The notes beneath the pieces were generated by a model. The model made no database searches, was not told the origin of the DNA, and saw nothing but the letters and a program-made list of their open reading frames with translations. A stretch of 64,000 nt of DNA from Kitagawia praeruptora (Eukaryota; Streptophyta; Magnoliopsida; Apiales; Apiaceae): the NCBI GenBank assembly GCA_037693485.1, contig CM075353.1, positions 107,094,501 through 107,158,500 of the forward strand. Reading direction: 5' to 3'. Within the stretch, counting starts at the first letter, position 1. Every line of letters begins with the position of its first letter. Positions 41,593 to 53,732 of the stretch are shown here, piece by piece. Made by a program: the position numbers and the translations under genes.

Positions 41593-44500
41593 GTATCAGA
41601 ATCAGAAAGAACTGTATTTTCAAGTCTTGTAGAAGAAGTTGCTTGAGTTGTATGATATTCAAGTAATAAAACATGATTAGAAGTATCAACATCTTCATCT
41701 TTCTGATCTGGAGCTGAAACATGATCATCATCTCCTTCACCAGTATTCTGTGTACTAACATCTTCAAATCCTGACTCCTCCTTAGAGTGATCAGAGACTG
41801 TAGATGTCTCAATTCTAGCTGATATTGGAAGTACATACAAAGGAACACTAGGATCATTAGGAACTTCATCTGGTACATATGTATCAAGAGATTGCTTTAT
41901 CCTGGCACCTCTTCTGTTAATGATTCCTGCAAGCCTCTCCTTTTGCTTCTGAGTTTTAACTTCTGGCTTTGCATTGTGATGTGCTAGGTCATTCTTCTGA
42001 TACATTTTGATGAATGAATAAGTACCAGCATCCATACCTAAATTTTCAGACCAAGATTCAGGAAAAACCTGATCCCAGAAATCAAATGATGGTTTCCTAA
42101 TTTTCTCTTCCTCACTATGGAGTTGATCATCCATACCCTCATTCTCACTTTGACTTACTAAAGTCAACACTCTTTCTACCTCACCTTTTGCCTGGTCAGG
42201 AGCCAGCCTCTCTGTTTGTGGATCTAAGTCCATCTTTTCAAGTGTATCACTCAAATTTGGATAAGTGCTCTCATGACCTACAGAAAAATAGGGGCTAGAA
42301 GGAGTTTTTATACCTGAACTCACATGGAGAGAGGGTTCCTCATATGGCATGTGGCTTGAGGTTTTCTCCAAGGAGTGAGCTGCTATAGTCTCTGAACCCT
42401 TACAATCATCTTCTTTCCTTCCAGAGACTACAGGCTCCAGTATACCACTTTCAGGTTCTTTACTAGACTCTGATGTCTTCAGTAATACTTCATTAGACAC
42501 CATAGTTAGTACATCACCGTCTTTAAGTGTTGTTTGATGAGACACACCCTCAAGGTGGATAGACTCTGACTGAACAAAATTTGTTTGATCTTCAGAAAAA
42601 TCAACCAAAGTCATTCCTCCCATATCATAGGGTATCTCACTTGCATTCTCAGTCATCACAGAAGTCCTTTCAACATCAGCTATCACAGTTCCTGAGTCAT
42701 CCAACCTCTGACTAGATGGTTCTTGTGTTGCAGTGACTGTGATCTGATCTTTCCTACTATTCACCACTGGTGCAATAGTATCTTCTGTTGACTGCTTCAC
42801 TCTATCTACTTCCTCCAGTTGTTCACCTTGAGCTAAAGCATCTTCAATAATGACATCTTTGTCAAATAAATATGCATGAAGTGATTGAAGTGCAACATGC
42901 TTCGAGAGTCCAAATTTCTTGACTAATTGTCTTCTGACAGATACATAGAAATACATCTTCATTAAGTCAAGTCTTTGATGTAGAAGTCCATATTCATCTG
43001 GAAATAAAAGTTTTGGTACTCTTTCAACCAAAAAATCTAGAACAGGCCTTGACAACTTCACTTTGAGAGAAATTAGTCCCATAGCCAGTCTGTATGATAA
43101 TGTAGTTTCCCATGAAGAATCAATATCCAGATCTCTCTTATCAAATACTGACATAGATGTAGCTTGATGTGTAGAAATCTGCATAATGTTAGTTGGACTA
43201 GACTCTGTGTGTGTAGGTGACAATTGAATCTTTCTCCTTGTTCTCCTGGTATAGTGAGCAAAAGATTTATCCTGAGAAGACTCAAGAGGTGTAGACACAG
43301 AAGTGATCTTGGGATGAGATCTTTGTTCAATAGACACAGTCTTTTGAGAGACAGTATCCAGTAACTGTTTTCCCTTTTTAAGAACTACAGCCTTTTGGGA
43401 GACTGCAGCCTGGCTGTGACTAGGTTTTTCATCTCTTTGTGCTAACAAAGAAAGTTGAATTGCAGCCTTCAATTCTGCTCTCTCAGCAAGAGTTAAATCA
43501 TCATCATCTTCACTAGAATTACTACTACTTGACATAACAAATCTTCTCTTCCTTACAACTGATGTCTTTTGAGAAACACCAGAGGTTGGTTTCTTTGAAA
43601 CAATAGGTTGTGGATTAAAATTTGGTTCTTGAATTGTTTCAGAGACTATAATGTTTTGGGCTACTTGGGTAGACACAGGTGGGTTCTCCTCCAATTGAGA
43701 CTCCTGAGCCATTTCACCACAAAAGAAAGAAGAATTGTAGAAAGTAGGAAGATGAGTTTTAAGAATTACCTGAAAATGATGTGGATAATGAATTGCAGGT
43801 ATTTCATCTAGATTCTTTTCATTGTCCTTCTTTGTAATGTCAGAGAAAAATCTCTTTTGCTGTTCATAAGAAGAAACACAATGTTCCCTACCAAATCTAG
43901 CTTCAATATCAGGAATAAAGTGGTTAATAAACATTTGCATAAATCTATGATAATAAACCATTTTCCTGTTTTGATCTCTTTACCCAAGTTTAATACTCAT
44001 CTGACTTAAGATAATGTGACCAATGTTAATTACTCTGTCATAAAGCAAACTATAAGCAATATGTGATGTAACAGAAGTAATTTGCTGAAAAGAACTACAT
44101 TTACCAGTAAAACATTTAGCAATTTGATCAAAGTAAAAAGACCATTCCTTTCTAAGAAAAGACCTATTCAACTGGCTCATGTTGTCTAGAGGTCCACTAT
44201 AACCTAATTCAGACAACATAGTTCTTACATTATCATCAGATGGTACATTCTCATAAATATCAGTAACAGGTAAGCAAAGTACTGAATTAACAACAGATTC
44301 AGTAATGTCAAATGAATCTTGTCCTAAATGTAGAACAATCTTACCTGATTGACTCTGAGTAGAATCAATTACCTCAGCATTCTCCCAAGCTTGTGAAACA
44401 GCTACTTGATTAATTTGTGGAGATGCTGTCAATGCATAACTTAATGGTCCATACACCAGAAAGTCCATGATTGGATGAAAATCAGATGACACTCCTTCCT

Positions 44501-44594
44501 TGTTGGTGATAGCTGCTACATGATTGTTTGTCATAAAATCGAAGTCACCAAACTTGAAGGCTACTGATTTAGGTAATCTTCTCTGAGCTGCCAT
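41593..44594 (-). pseudogene. Element A ORF3 (env-like), N-terminal and middle part
   Basis: Starts at an ATG at 44594. Codons 1-204 run to a TAA at 43980-43982, and the same frame then continues from 43961 to the B insertion at 41593. The N-terminus is homologous to ORF3 of C (VSSDFHPIMDFLVYGPLSYAL; LGYSGPLDNMSQLNRSFLRKEWSFYFDQIAKCF). The middle is rich in Ser, Glu and Thr with QKTSV/QKAVV repeats. The rest of the protein is at 16237-16566. It is inactivated twice: by the nonsense codon and by element B. Function unknown; no transmembrane helix or signal peptide seen. Confidence 0.75.
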
Positions 44595-45247
44595 TTTTGA
44601 TCTGAAAAGAACTTGAAAAATTCTTGAAATGGATTAGTGATTTTGAAAACTCAAGAGTGTTTTTGCTTTAGAGAATGTAAAATTAGAGAAAGCAATTACA
44701 CGATTAGAGTGTCAAAACAAATATATTTCACAAATCTTTCAGACCACTATCTCACGTTGACACGTAGATTGACAGGTGTCAGTCCCTGAAAAGTGCGGTT
44801 ACCCACGATTTTTGGAAAATAAAATCCAAAATTGATTTTCATGAAATAAATCAGGGTATAAATAATCAATACTGATCAGTTTCCTTTTCCTGTTGACCTC
44901 TCATCACAATAATCACACAACACAATGTGATAATAATTCTCAAATCCTGATGGTCACACATGATATCCTGATCAATATTATCCTGATTCCAGAGACTTAA
45001 TATGGAGTTTCCACGTGGCATTTTTCTTTTATCTGAAAAAGAAATAAACAATTAATCTGAACAAAAATCAATTGGTTAGATATATTCAATATTTCTTGAA
45101 AACAAGAAATACAGTCACACACAATAATTAGCATCTGACTTCATTAAAACTTCCAAGTGACTGTTCAGCTTCTCACGTCTTTCTTTAAAAGAAACAGACG
45201 CCTTATGCCATTCTCCATAAACCTTTCAATTTCTTTTCTTCTCAACA
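44595..45247. promoter_or_regulatory. Divergent intergenic region in A, candidate two-way promoter
   Basis: A 653-bp gap between the ATG of ORF3 (44594, minus) and the ATG of the antisense ORF (45248, plus), mirroring the arrangement in C. It contains CTCACGTTGACACG near 44751 and GACAGGTGTCAG near 44770. An A-rich leader CTTCTCAACA precedes the antisense ATG. Confidence 0.35.
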
Positions 45248-45517
45248 ATGCTTCTCAAACCAAAATTCCATTCACACCCATTCTTTAGATCTTTCATGGT
45301 CGATGAACATCCTGTTCTTGATCATCTCTTTGAAAAGACAACTTTTCTCATCGAACTAATCATGGATGGATTGGTTTTCGATAATATCCAGAGGTTTCTC
45401 CTAGAACATCCATCTGTTGGATACAATCTTCCCTTAACCTCCTCAAAACTTGAGGATGAAGAATTTGGCCAAGAGTCTGAGGTTGATCTTGATGGAGATG
45501 CTATTCATTTAAGTTAG
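45248..45517 (+). CDS. Element A antisense ORF (hypothetical)
   Basis: An 89-aa ORF opposite to the sense of A. The product is hydrophobic at the start, then acidic (LEDEEFGQESEVDLDGDAI). Near its stop another plus-strand frame is open for about 45 codons (AALIQVAQTRNPRVYEAV...), so a single frameshift may have shortened it. It matches the antisense ORF of C in place and orientation and has a similar acidic VD(L/I)D-type segment, but no clear sequence homology by eye. No family recognised. Confidence 0.4.
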   Translation: MLLKPKFHSHPFFRSFMVDEHPVLDHLFEKTTFLIELIMDGLVFDNIQRFLLEHPSVGYNLPLTSSKLEDEEFGQESEVDLDGDAIHLS

Positions 45518-46075
45518 CTGCTCTCATTCAAGTCGCCCAGACAAGGAATCCAAGAGTATACGAGGCTGTTCAATCTCCTGATGGATTTCTTGAGATGCTC
45601 CTTGTCCTGTACCTCAGAATTCATATCAATAGACAAGTATAGAATTATCAGTAGAATTTAGACACAAAGATGTTGTATTTCATTTCCATATATGTAATGA
45701 TTTCAATTAATGAAAATACAATTTCTTGTTATCTACTTGTCTTTTGATTATTGAATGATGTATAAATTATCAGTATGCAAATATTAAAACTTGCTGGTAT
45801 AGACTTAACACATCACAGAATTAGATTACTACACAAAGTAAACGTCAGGATCTGAAACAATTTTCATAATCCTGATACTGACACAATACTGATGACGTCA
45901 GCATCCTGATAACAAATCTAATCCTGATGATTATTAACAAGTCTATCATACTGAAATTTATCAAGGCAAAGTATTATAGCTAAAGCATCTAACAATCAAA
46001 TATAGATCCTGACAAGAATATCAAGTCTATAAGCTAAGAACAACATACCTTGCTACTTTTGCAGATGTTAAAGAT
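45518..46075 (-). other. Element A region after pol, with TGACGTCA
   Basis: A non-coding spacer downstream of pol in the element's sense. It contains CTGATGACGTCAGCAT at 45890-45905, which includes the palindrome TGACGTCA, among many ATCCTGAT repeats. The same block in inverted orientation is in the C LTR. Confidence 0.5.
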
Positions 46076-49000
46076 TTAAAAATTTAACATTCCTAACTCA
46101 CTTACTAATCTACTGAATGTAGTCTCATCAAGTGGTTTAGTTAGAATATCTGTAAGCTGTTTGTCAGTAGGAACAAAATGAAGTTCCACAGTACCATTCT
46201 CAATATGTTCTCTAATAAAATGATACCTGACATCAATGTGTTTAGTCCTTGAATGTTGAACTGGATTTTCTGCAATTTTAATAGCACTAGCATTATCACA
46301 AAACATAGGAATATTACTAAGTGTCATACCATAATCCATTAACTGATTTCTTATCCAAAGGAGCTGTGCACAACAACTGCCTGCTGCTATGTACTCAGCT
46401 TCTGCAGTTGAGGTTGAAACAGATTGTTGCTTCTTGCTTGCCCAAGAAACCAATCTATTTCCCAAGAATTGACATGTACCTGTAGTGCTTTTCCTGTCTA
46501 TCTTACACCCTGCATAATCAGAGTCTGAATAGCCAATTAGAAAGAAATCAGATTCTCTAGGATACCACAAACCAAGATTTGGAGTTCCTTTGAGATATCT
46601 AAAAATTCTTTTCACTGCAATTAAATGAGATTCCTTAGGATCACTTTGGAATCTAGCACATAAACAGGTAGAAAACATTATATCTGGCCTACTTACAGTT
46701 AGATATAACAATGAGCCTGTCATGCCTCTATAACTAGTATTATCCACACTCTTCCCTTTAGGATCAGAGTCTAGTTTGGTGGCTGTTGCCATGGGTGTTT
46801 TTGCAACTGCACAGTCTTGAAAGTCAAACCTTCTTAAAAGATCTTTGATATACTTTGACTGATTAATGAAAATACCAGTCTCAGTCTGTTTGACCTGCAA
46901 GCCTAAGAAATAATTTAATTCACCCATCATGCTCATCTGATACTTAGACTGCATAAGCTTGCTAAACTTAGCACACAACTTTTCATTAGTAGAACCAAAA
47001 ATAATATCATCAACATAAACTTGAACTAAAAGCAATTCACCTTTTATCTTTCTAAAGAATAGAGTTTTGTCAATTGTACCTCTTGTGAAGTCATTTTCAA
47101 GAAGAAATTTAGACAAAGTCTCATACCATGCTCTTGGTGCCTGCTTTAGTCCATAGAGTGCCTTGTCAAGTTTGTAGACATGATTTGGAAACTTTGGATC
47201 AACAAATCCAGGTGGCTGTTCCACATACACTTCCTCATCAAGTTTGCCATTTAGAAAAGCACTCTTTACATCCATCTGGTATACCTTGAATTTTGAATGA
47301 GCTGCAAATGCAAGAAACATTCTGATTGCTTCTAATCTTGCTACAGGTGCAAAGGTCTCATCATAATCAATGCCTTCTTCCTGAGAATAACCCTTGGCTA
47401 CCAGTCTTGCTTTGTTTCTTACAATCATACCAGATTCATCTAGCTTGTTTCTGAAAACCCATCTTGCACCAACAATAGATCTGTCTTTAGGTCTTGGTAC
47501 CAGTTTCCATACTTTGTTTCTCTCAAACTCATTTAACTCCTCATGCATTGCAATTACCCAATCAGGATCCTGTAAGGCTTCTTCAACCTTCTTAGGTTCA
47601 TTCTTTGAGAGAAAGCAACTATACAAGCACTCATTTTGAATTGATCTTCTAGTTCGAATACCACTTTTAGGATCACCAATAATCAAATCTTCAGAATGAT
47701 CCTTTGTCCATTTTCTAACAGGTGGTAGATTAACTCTGCTAGTCTCTCCCCCTAAGTTAGTGGTATCTCTTGTAGAAGAATTTTCTCTACCTTAAAAAAC
47801 TCTCCTTTGATCAATAGAATCAGTAGATTCCATATTGCTACTAGTTACTGATATTCCCTCAGTAGACTCTGAAAGATCAGTTCCTGATGGAGTAGACTCT
47901 GAAACATCAATTCCTGATGGAATAGACTCTGAAAGGCTAGTCTGCTCCTGATGATCTCTGTGTTCTCTTTGATTTATTTGCTCCCCCTCAATAGTAGTAT
48001 TCCTTTGAGAAGCAATAGAAATTCCTTCTGGAGAACCTTCATCATCACTGGAGAGTATCTCAGAATTCTTTAGATTTTCAAATTCCAATTTGTCATGGCT
48101 TTCATCAGTTTGCAGAGTTCCAAATTTCTTATCATCAAATGCAGCATGAATTGATTCCATAACAATGTGAGTTCTGAGATTATAAACTTTGAAGGCCTTA
48201 GATGCTGAATATCCAAGAAAAATTGCTTCATCCGATTTGGCTTCAAATTTTCCAAGTTGTTCTGGATGAACTCTTAGGACATAGCATTTGCATCCAAAGA
48301 TGTGAAAGTATTTCACACTTGGTTTCTTTCCTTTGATCATCTCATAGGGAGTTTTTCCATGACCATTTACCAAGGTACAATTTTGAGTGAAACATGCAGT
48401 GTTAATAGCTTTTGCCCAAAAGTAGGTCGGAAGCTTTGCATCTGCAAGCATGGTTCTTGCTGCCTCTATGAGAGTCCCGTTCTTTCTTTCCACTACACCA
48501 TTCTGTTGAGGTGTACCAGGTGTAGAAAACTATTGAGTGATTCCATTGTCTGCACAAAACCCCTCCATTGTAGAATTCTTGAATTCTGTACCATTGTCAC
48601 TTCTAAGTACTTTGACTTTGTACTCAGAGTTATTATGAATATTCTTGATAAGTTCAATGATTTGCTGAGGAGCTTCATCCTTCTTGTGTAGAAAGAACAC
48701 CCATGTGAACCTTGTGAAATCATCCACTATTACTAGAGCATATCTTTTCTTGCTGATAGACATAATGTTTACTAGACCAAATAGATCAAGATGTAGCATG
48801 TGAAATGGTTCAGTAATTGAATTTTCAGTCTTGCTCTTGAAAGTGGTTCTTCTTTGCTTTCCAAGCTGACATGCATCACAAAGTCCATCTTGCACAAAAT
48901 TTGCCTGTGGTAGGCCTCTCACCAAATTGTGCTTAACAAGTTGATTAAGTTTCTTGAAGTTAAGATGTGAGAGCTTCTTGTGCCAATTCCAGCTTTCATC

Positions 49001-49402
49001 ACTTGTTGCTTTGCTGTAGAGACATCTAACAATTCCTTTAGATGTATCACTTAAGCTGGCTTCATATATGTTACCATGTCTTTGACCAGTTAGAACAATG
49101 TCTCCATTCTGCATATTCAAGATTTTGCATCCTTCTCTGTCAAAGATTGATTTGTAACCTTTATCACCCAGTTGACTTATGCTTAAAAGAGTATGTTTCA
49201 AGCCTTCAACCAGTGCTACATTTTCTATGATGACATTCCCCAAAACAATTGAACCATATCCCAGAGTTTCTCCTTTGTTGCCATCTCCAAAAGATATTAC
49301 TGGGCCAGCTTTCCTCTCAAACTTTGTAAGCAGGGACTTCTTTCCAGTCATATGTCCAGAGCATCCACTGTCCAAGATAATTGAATGCTTCTTTCCTGTG
49401 CC
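46076..49402 (-). pseudogene. Element A pol polyprotein with two nonsense codons
   Basis: One reading frame from the GGC codon at 49402 to a stop at 46076, interrupted by a TAG at 48530-48532 (in integrase, just before the QQNGVVERK motif) and a TAA at 47792-47794 (in the linker before RT). Protease has ILDSGCSGHMTGK. The zinc finger has ESWNWHKKLSHLNF and LCDACQLGKQRR. Integrase has RSDNGTEF. RT has EERNKVW-type start, MDVKSAFLNGKLDEEVYVEQ and YVDDIIFGS (47007-47018 codes YVDD). RNase H has STAEAEYIAAG. Domain order is Ty1-copia. All three pieces are in the same frame, so only the two stops separate them. Confidence 0.88.
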
Positions 49403-49419
49403 CTACAAAGAAAAAGTAA

Positions 49420-51711
49420 CTAGTTAGAGTTTTTTAGGACCCAACTTTGATTGGATCCTTTCTTACTAGATTTAGAGACAACAGGCTTTGAAGATTTTGC
49501 TTTTATTTTACCTGTTGCAGAGTCAACCTTAGATTCTAATCTCACAAACTATTTGTGACTAGGAGTTTCAGATTTCAAGGAATAATAGTCATAATACAGT
49601 TCATGATATTCTCTACACATATAAATGGAATGAAGTAAACTACCACAATGATAACAAGCTTTTTGTGGTTGGTATTGAATTTTCTGAGTCTTGGGGAATC
49701 TGGACTCAGTTTTCCAAGAAGGTTTTTGATTGCAGTCTAGGGCCAAATGATTATGATTTCCACACTTATAGCATTTTTTCCTAGGTGCATCAGGTACATT
49801 CTTGTAATTATTCTCTTTGTTAATACCTTATTTTCCATTCCTATTTCTTTTGATCTTGCTAGACTCTGAAAGACCATCTAATCTCTGTTTCAACTGATAC
49901 TTAGACAGAAACCCTATGTTTACATTCTTAGGTTTCTCTAACACTTTCTCATCTGAATTACCATTTTTAATCCTTTTGTGTACAACAGGGGTACCTTTTG
50001 AATCAACAAATTTAACATGATTAGGTTCAGAAACAATTTTCTTACCTTCAGATTTAGATGTGTTAGCTTCTTTTTTACTATCATCATTGACAATAGATAC
50101 TTTTTCTTCTTGTCTAGCCTTATCAAAACCTAAACCATTAAACTTACCACGAATTCCACTTTCAAAGATTTCTATAGTCTTTTTACTGGAATTGTTAATG
50201 GTCTTAATCACATCTCTCTCTTCTTCTAGTTCTTTTCTGACATAGTCATAAGCCTCAAGAATAACACTATAATCATGCTTAGATTTATCAGAACTTAACT
50301 TGTATTCTTCCATTTGAATTAATTCATATTCTAGAAAATTATTTCTATCAACTAATTTATCATTCTTAACCTTAAGTTCATCTCTTTCACAAGTAAGAAT
50401 TCTAAAATTAGTCATAAGATTCTTAAACTCAGCATGGATAGATCTAATTTCATCAGAATTTAAGCTATCAAATGAATCAAGAGAGTGAAGTGATACCTTA
50501 ACAGAGGATGGAGAAGTTTTCTTTGGAGATCCAGGTTTTTCTAAACTATTTGCCATCAATGCAATGTTGTCATAATCCAATTCATCTTCAGAATCACTGG
50601 AATCAGCCCAATCCTTTTGTGTGACCATAAGTGCATTACCCTTTCCTGAATTCCTAGGCTTCTTACACTCACTAGCAAAGTGTCCAAGCTCGCTGCAGTT
50701 AAAGCACTTGATCTTGGCCTTATCAAGCTTGACAATTGTACTTTTGCCTTTGTCACTCTTCTTCTCCTCCTTCTTTTGAAAAGGTCCTTTGCTAAATCTT
50801 CTCCTGTTGAATCTTCCTTTCTTGAAAGCTTTAGCAAACATAGCAAAGAGTTCCTGCATCTCAGATTCAGAATCATTGTTGTCAGAGTCCATATCAGTAG
50901 TCTCTGACTCAGAACTTTCTTTGCTTTTCTTCTTCCTTGAATTCTTTACAACAATCTCTTCATGCTGTTCTTCAGGAAGCTTCTTTACTTCAGATTGAGC
51001 AGTAAGTGCAATAGTCTTCATCTTTCCTTCACTCCTGCTCTTCTTCTGCTTCTTGTCAAGTTCATAAGCTCTCAATTTTCCATATACTGCCTCTAATGAA
51101 ATCTCATCCAGATCATTAGCTTCCTCAATCGCAGAAATCTTCTCATTGTAGAAATCAGGCAAAGCTTTCATGAACTTTGTATTCATATCCTCCAAGTCAT
51201 AATATTTACCATGCATGGCCATCTCATTGATGAGTTTTGTAAACCTATCAAAGGTATCAGTAAGTGACTCACCAGACTTGGATTCAAAGTACTCATACTG
51301 TTGTATAAGTAATGTCCTCATATTCTTCCTGATAGGCTTAGTTCCTTCACAGTGAACCTTAAGATTGTCCCATATATCCTTAGCAGTTTTACAAGAGAGA
51401 ACATAGTTAGTGAGAACAGAATCAAGACTGTTGAATAATATGTTTCTCACTTTAGCATCTTTAAGAACATTCTCCTTGTCTTTATCTGACAATTCAGATT
51501 TTGGCTTCTCTGCTGTATGTTCTGGAACAACCACACCATCAACAGTTGCTTGTCCAACGACCTTTATTGGAACAAAAGGTCCATCTCTGATTCTATCAAG
51601 ATAATCAGGATCTGTTGCTTCCAGATGATGCAACATCTTTACTTCCCATAGAGTATATTCGTTTCTCTTGAGCATAGGAATCTTAGTATTTCCATCCTTA
51701 TAACCAGACAT
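49420..51711 (-). pseudogene. Element A gag polyprotein with two nonsense codons
   Basis: An ATG at 51711, about 36 bp after the primer site. The frame runs 627 codons to a TAA at 49828-49830, then continues in frame with a further TAG near 49549, and ends at TAG 49420-49422. The N-terminal part matches gag of C closely in layout (IPMLKRNEYTLWEVKM, CKTAKDIWDNL, GESLTDTFDRF). Zinc knuckles: CFNCSELGHFASEC from residue 336, then CYKCGNHNHLALDC and CYHCGSLLHSIYMC after the first stop. The C-terminus carries the same SWVLKNSN-type ending as C. Pol lies in another frame 17 nt after the final stop. Confidence 0.88.
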
Positions 51712-51746
51712 GATTGCAGATCTTTATGATTATTCGAAATCAACCC

Positions 51747-51758
51747 GCTCTGATACCA
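51747..51758 (-). other. Element A primer-binding site (tRNA-iMet type)
   Basis: The minus strand reads TGGTATCAGAGC, two bases inside the 5' LTR. Confidence 0.9.
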
Positions 51759-51760
51759 AT

Positions 51761-52838
51761 TGTTAACTCGAATAACTTGTAGAAGGGGGGGGTTGAATAC
51801 AAGTTATATAATCGTGTCTGATTTTTGCTTGATTATATGAACAAGAATAAATGAATGAATCAAACTCTGTTTGTATTAATAAGATCAAATACAAACTCTA
51901 CCAAAGGTGTACAAATACCTTTATCAGCTGCTGACAATACAAATCTCTCTCTCTGTTTGTTTCGAACTCTTGAATACAAACCTTATACAGAGCTACGCAC
52001 ACGAACTCACAACACACGCTCTTTACAATGATATAGGCCCTGTTTGGCAATTAGCTGATAGCTGTTAGCTGATAGCGGATTGAATTAGCTGTTTTGACTA
52101 GCGGATTGAATTAGCTGTTTTGACTAGCGGATTGAAATTAGCTGTTTTGAATAAAAGTGTTTGGTAAATAGCTTTTTGAATAACTTTTTGTGACACATAG
52201 CAAACCTCTAATTGAAAAAGCTCCTAAAATGAGCTTTTTCAAAATTAGCTTTTTCATCCCAAATCTCTAACTCAAACCTCTAACAACCAAACACTCACAT
52301 TAGAGGTTTCATTTGGTCAAACCTCTAATCTACCCCCAAACCTCTAATTTTATCCCAAACCTCTAACTTCCAAACACCCCCATAGAGAGAGTATTTATAA
52401 TGCTACCTATCAACTAATAACAGAAAGATATAGTCTATACATGACAATGTTCTGTCTTCTAGTCGATAGCTTCCATCAATAGAAAACTCTTTCCTTCATA
52501 ATATCTTCTTGCTTGTTCTTCAAACAACGATCCTGTTTTATAGCACTTGCCAGTTTCTGTAGTATCCATAATGACATCATCAGTAACACGACTGATATCA
52601 GGATTTCATCTTGCATCAGTATCTGATCATCATCAGTATTAGACCGTCATCAGGATTTGCTCTTTGTTCCTGACATGTAGTCTCTGATACACTGTTCATT
52701 CCTGACTAAACTGTACAGATAACTGTCTTACACATAAATCCTATACAAAGTGCTAAATCCTTTATAAGATCAGGATTACAAGAAGTATAATGCGTAAATT
52801 CTATTCTTAACATCACAACTTATGAATTATTCCTAACA
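51761..52838 (-). repeat. Element A 5' LTR (right), carrying a MITE
   Basis: Matches 15291-16019 except for a 349-bp insertion (the MITE plus its 3-bp duplication). The hairpin has 9-bp arms at 51772-51780 and 51799-51807. The minus-strand TATAAATA box is at 52392-52399. The second CATAT duplication follows at 52839-52843. Confidence 0.93.
52036..52381. mobile_element. Tourist-like MITE in the A 5' LTR
   Basis: A 346-bp insertion absent from the other LTR. It starts GGCCCTGTTTGGCAATTAG and ends in CTAACTTCCAAACACCCCC, imperfect inverted termini of the PIF/Harbinger (Tourist) type. It is flanked by ATA (52033-52035 and 52382-52384); the exact 3- or 4-bp duplication is ambiguous because a G borders both sides. 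Near its left end it has a tandem GACTAGCGGATTGAATTAGC repeat. No ORF. It postdates element A. Confidence 0.75.
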
Positions 52839-52843
52839 CATAT

Positions 52844-53455
52844 TCTTCATTTTGTTTGGAAGTAACCAGTATGACTGATTGTTTTTCTGTTAGTTTTTTT
52901 AGGTCGTCCGGCTGGAAGGTCATGCCTTTTCCCCAGAGGACATGGCTTTGTCACGATCGAGATATATATTTACTGTAGGTTAGCTTATCCTTTGAATCTA
53001 AAAATTTTAATCACCATTAGCTTGGATTATAATTGATTCTTTGTATCTTGCGTGGACATTTACTTAAATAATCTACAACAGCTTTGCAGTGATATATATG
53101 ATAATGTTGCAGGTGGCTGTGCACCTATTGACAAAACATGTGCTGTTGATCTTTTTAGAGTGGCAGGAAAAGCCTAGTGCGAATAGGAGAATGGATTTGG
53201 CTTCTACATCTATGACATAGTCTCACAATATAGTAAAAATGGCGAGGTTAATTGGACTAAGGTATGTGAAAAACCATATCAAATGTGTTTTTTTAAGTAT
53301 ATGATAGGAAATTAATATGTAGACTACGAATTAATCTCGGCATGTAAATATTATTGTAGGGTATTGGAAGGGTGGCAGCTTATACTGGACAAGAAATTGA
53401 TGAAATTCAAGACATTTGGGCCGATTATTTTACGAATGAATATTTATAGAATTGG
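52844..53455 (+). pseudogene. Unrecognised multi-exon gene fragment
   Basis: Splice-like junctions bound several open stretches: about 52903-52976 after TTTTTTTAG, about 53114-53262 after GTTGCAG, and about 53361-53449 after TTATTGTAG. The last two contain coding-like sequence (IDKTCAVDLFRVAGKA; ENGFGFYIYDIVSQYSKNG; RVAAYTGQEIDEIQDIWADY) ending at a TAG. Two in-frame stops in the middle part point to decay. I do not recognise the protein. It lies on the same strand as the other fragments. Confidence 0.35.
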
Positions 53456-53732
53456 TAGGTATGATGGAGTTGTTAATTTGAAGTTAAGGTTTTTTAATTG
53501 TCGTGAAACATTGTACTTTGGTGGAACAAGTTGAAAATTAATAAGATTTTTGTCATTTTTTGTCAATCGAGTACTATTGTCAAATTAGTAATTTTTGTAC
53601 TTTTGGGATTGAGATGTATACTGGATTTGAATTTGGTATTTTGTGGTGGAATGTACGCATATAGGATAATACATTCAAATTATTGGTATGGACAAGTATA
53701 GCTGAAAATACAAAATAAATATTAAAAAAAAA

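Larger units (their letters stand above)
15291..52838 (-). mobile_element. Element A: Sirevirus-like Ty1-copia retrotransposon with nested insertions
   Basis: The outermost copia element of a nest. Its boundaries are LTRs starting TGTTAACTCG and ending CCTAACA, with the perfect duplication CATAT at 15286-15290 and 52839-52843. It is on the minus strand. Without element B and the MITE it is about 12.2 kb: gag, pol, a divergent antisense ORF, and a large third ORF. Five in-frame nonsense codons are visible (two in gag, two in pol, one in ORF3), and element B splits ORF3, so the element is dead. Large gag, tRNA-iMet primer site, GGGGGAG polypurine tract and a third ORF after pol are Sirevirus characters. 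Confidence 0.95.

Noticed and set aside
15291..52838. Envelope function for ORF3 of A and C
   Set aside because: No signal peptide, transmembrane helix or fusion-like segment is visible; 'env-like' describes position only.
52844..53455. Continuation of the GH3 gene beyond element A
   Set aside because: The open stretches do not match GH3 motifs such as GFVISDW that should follow the exon at 14693-14936.
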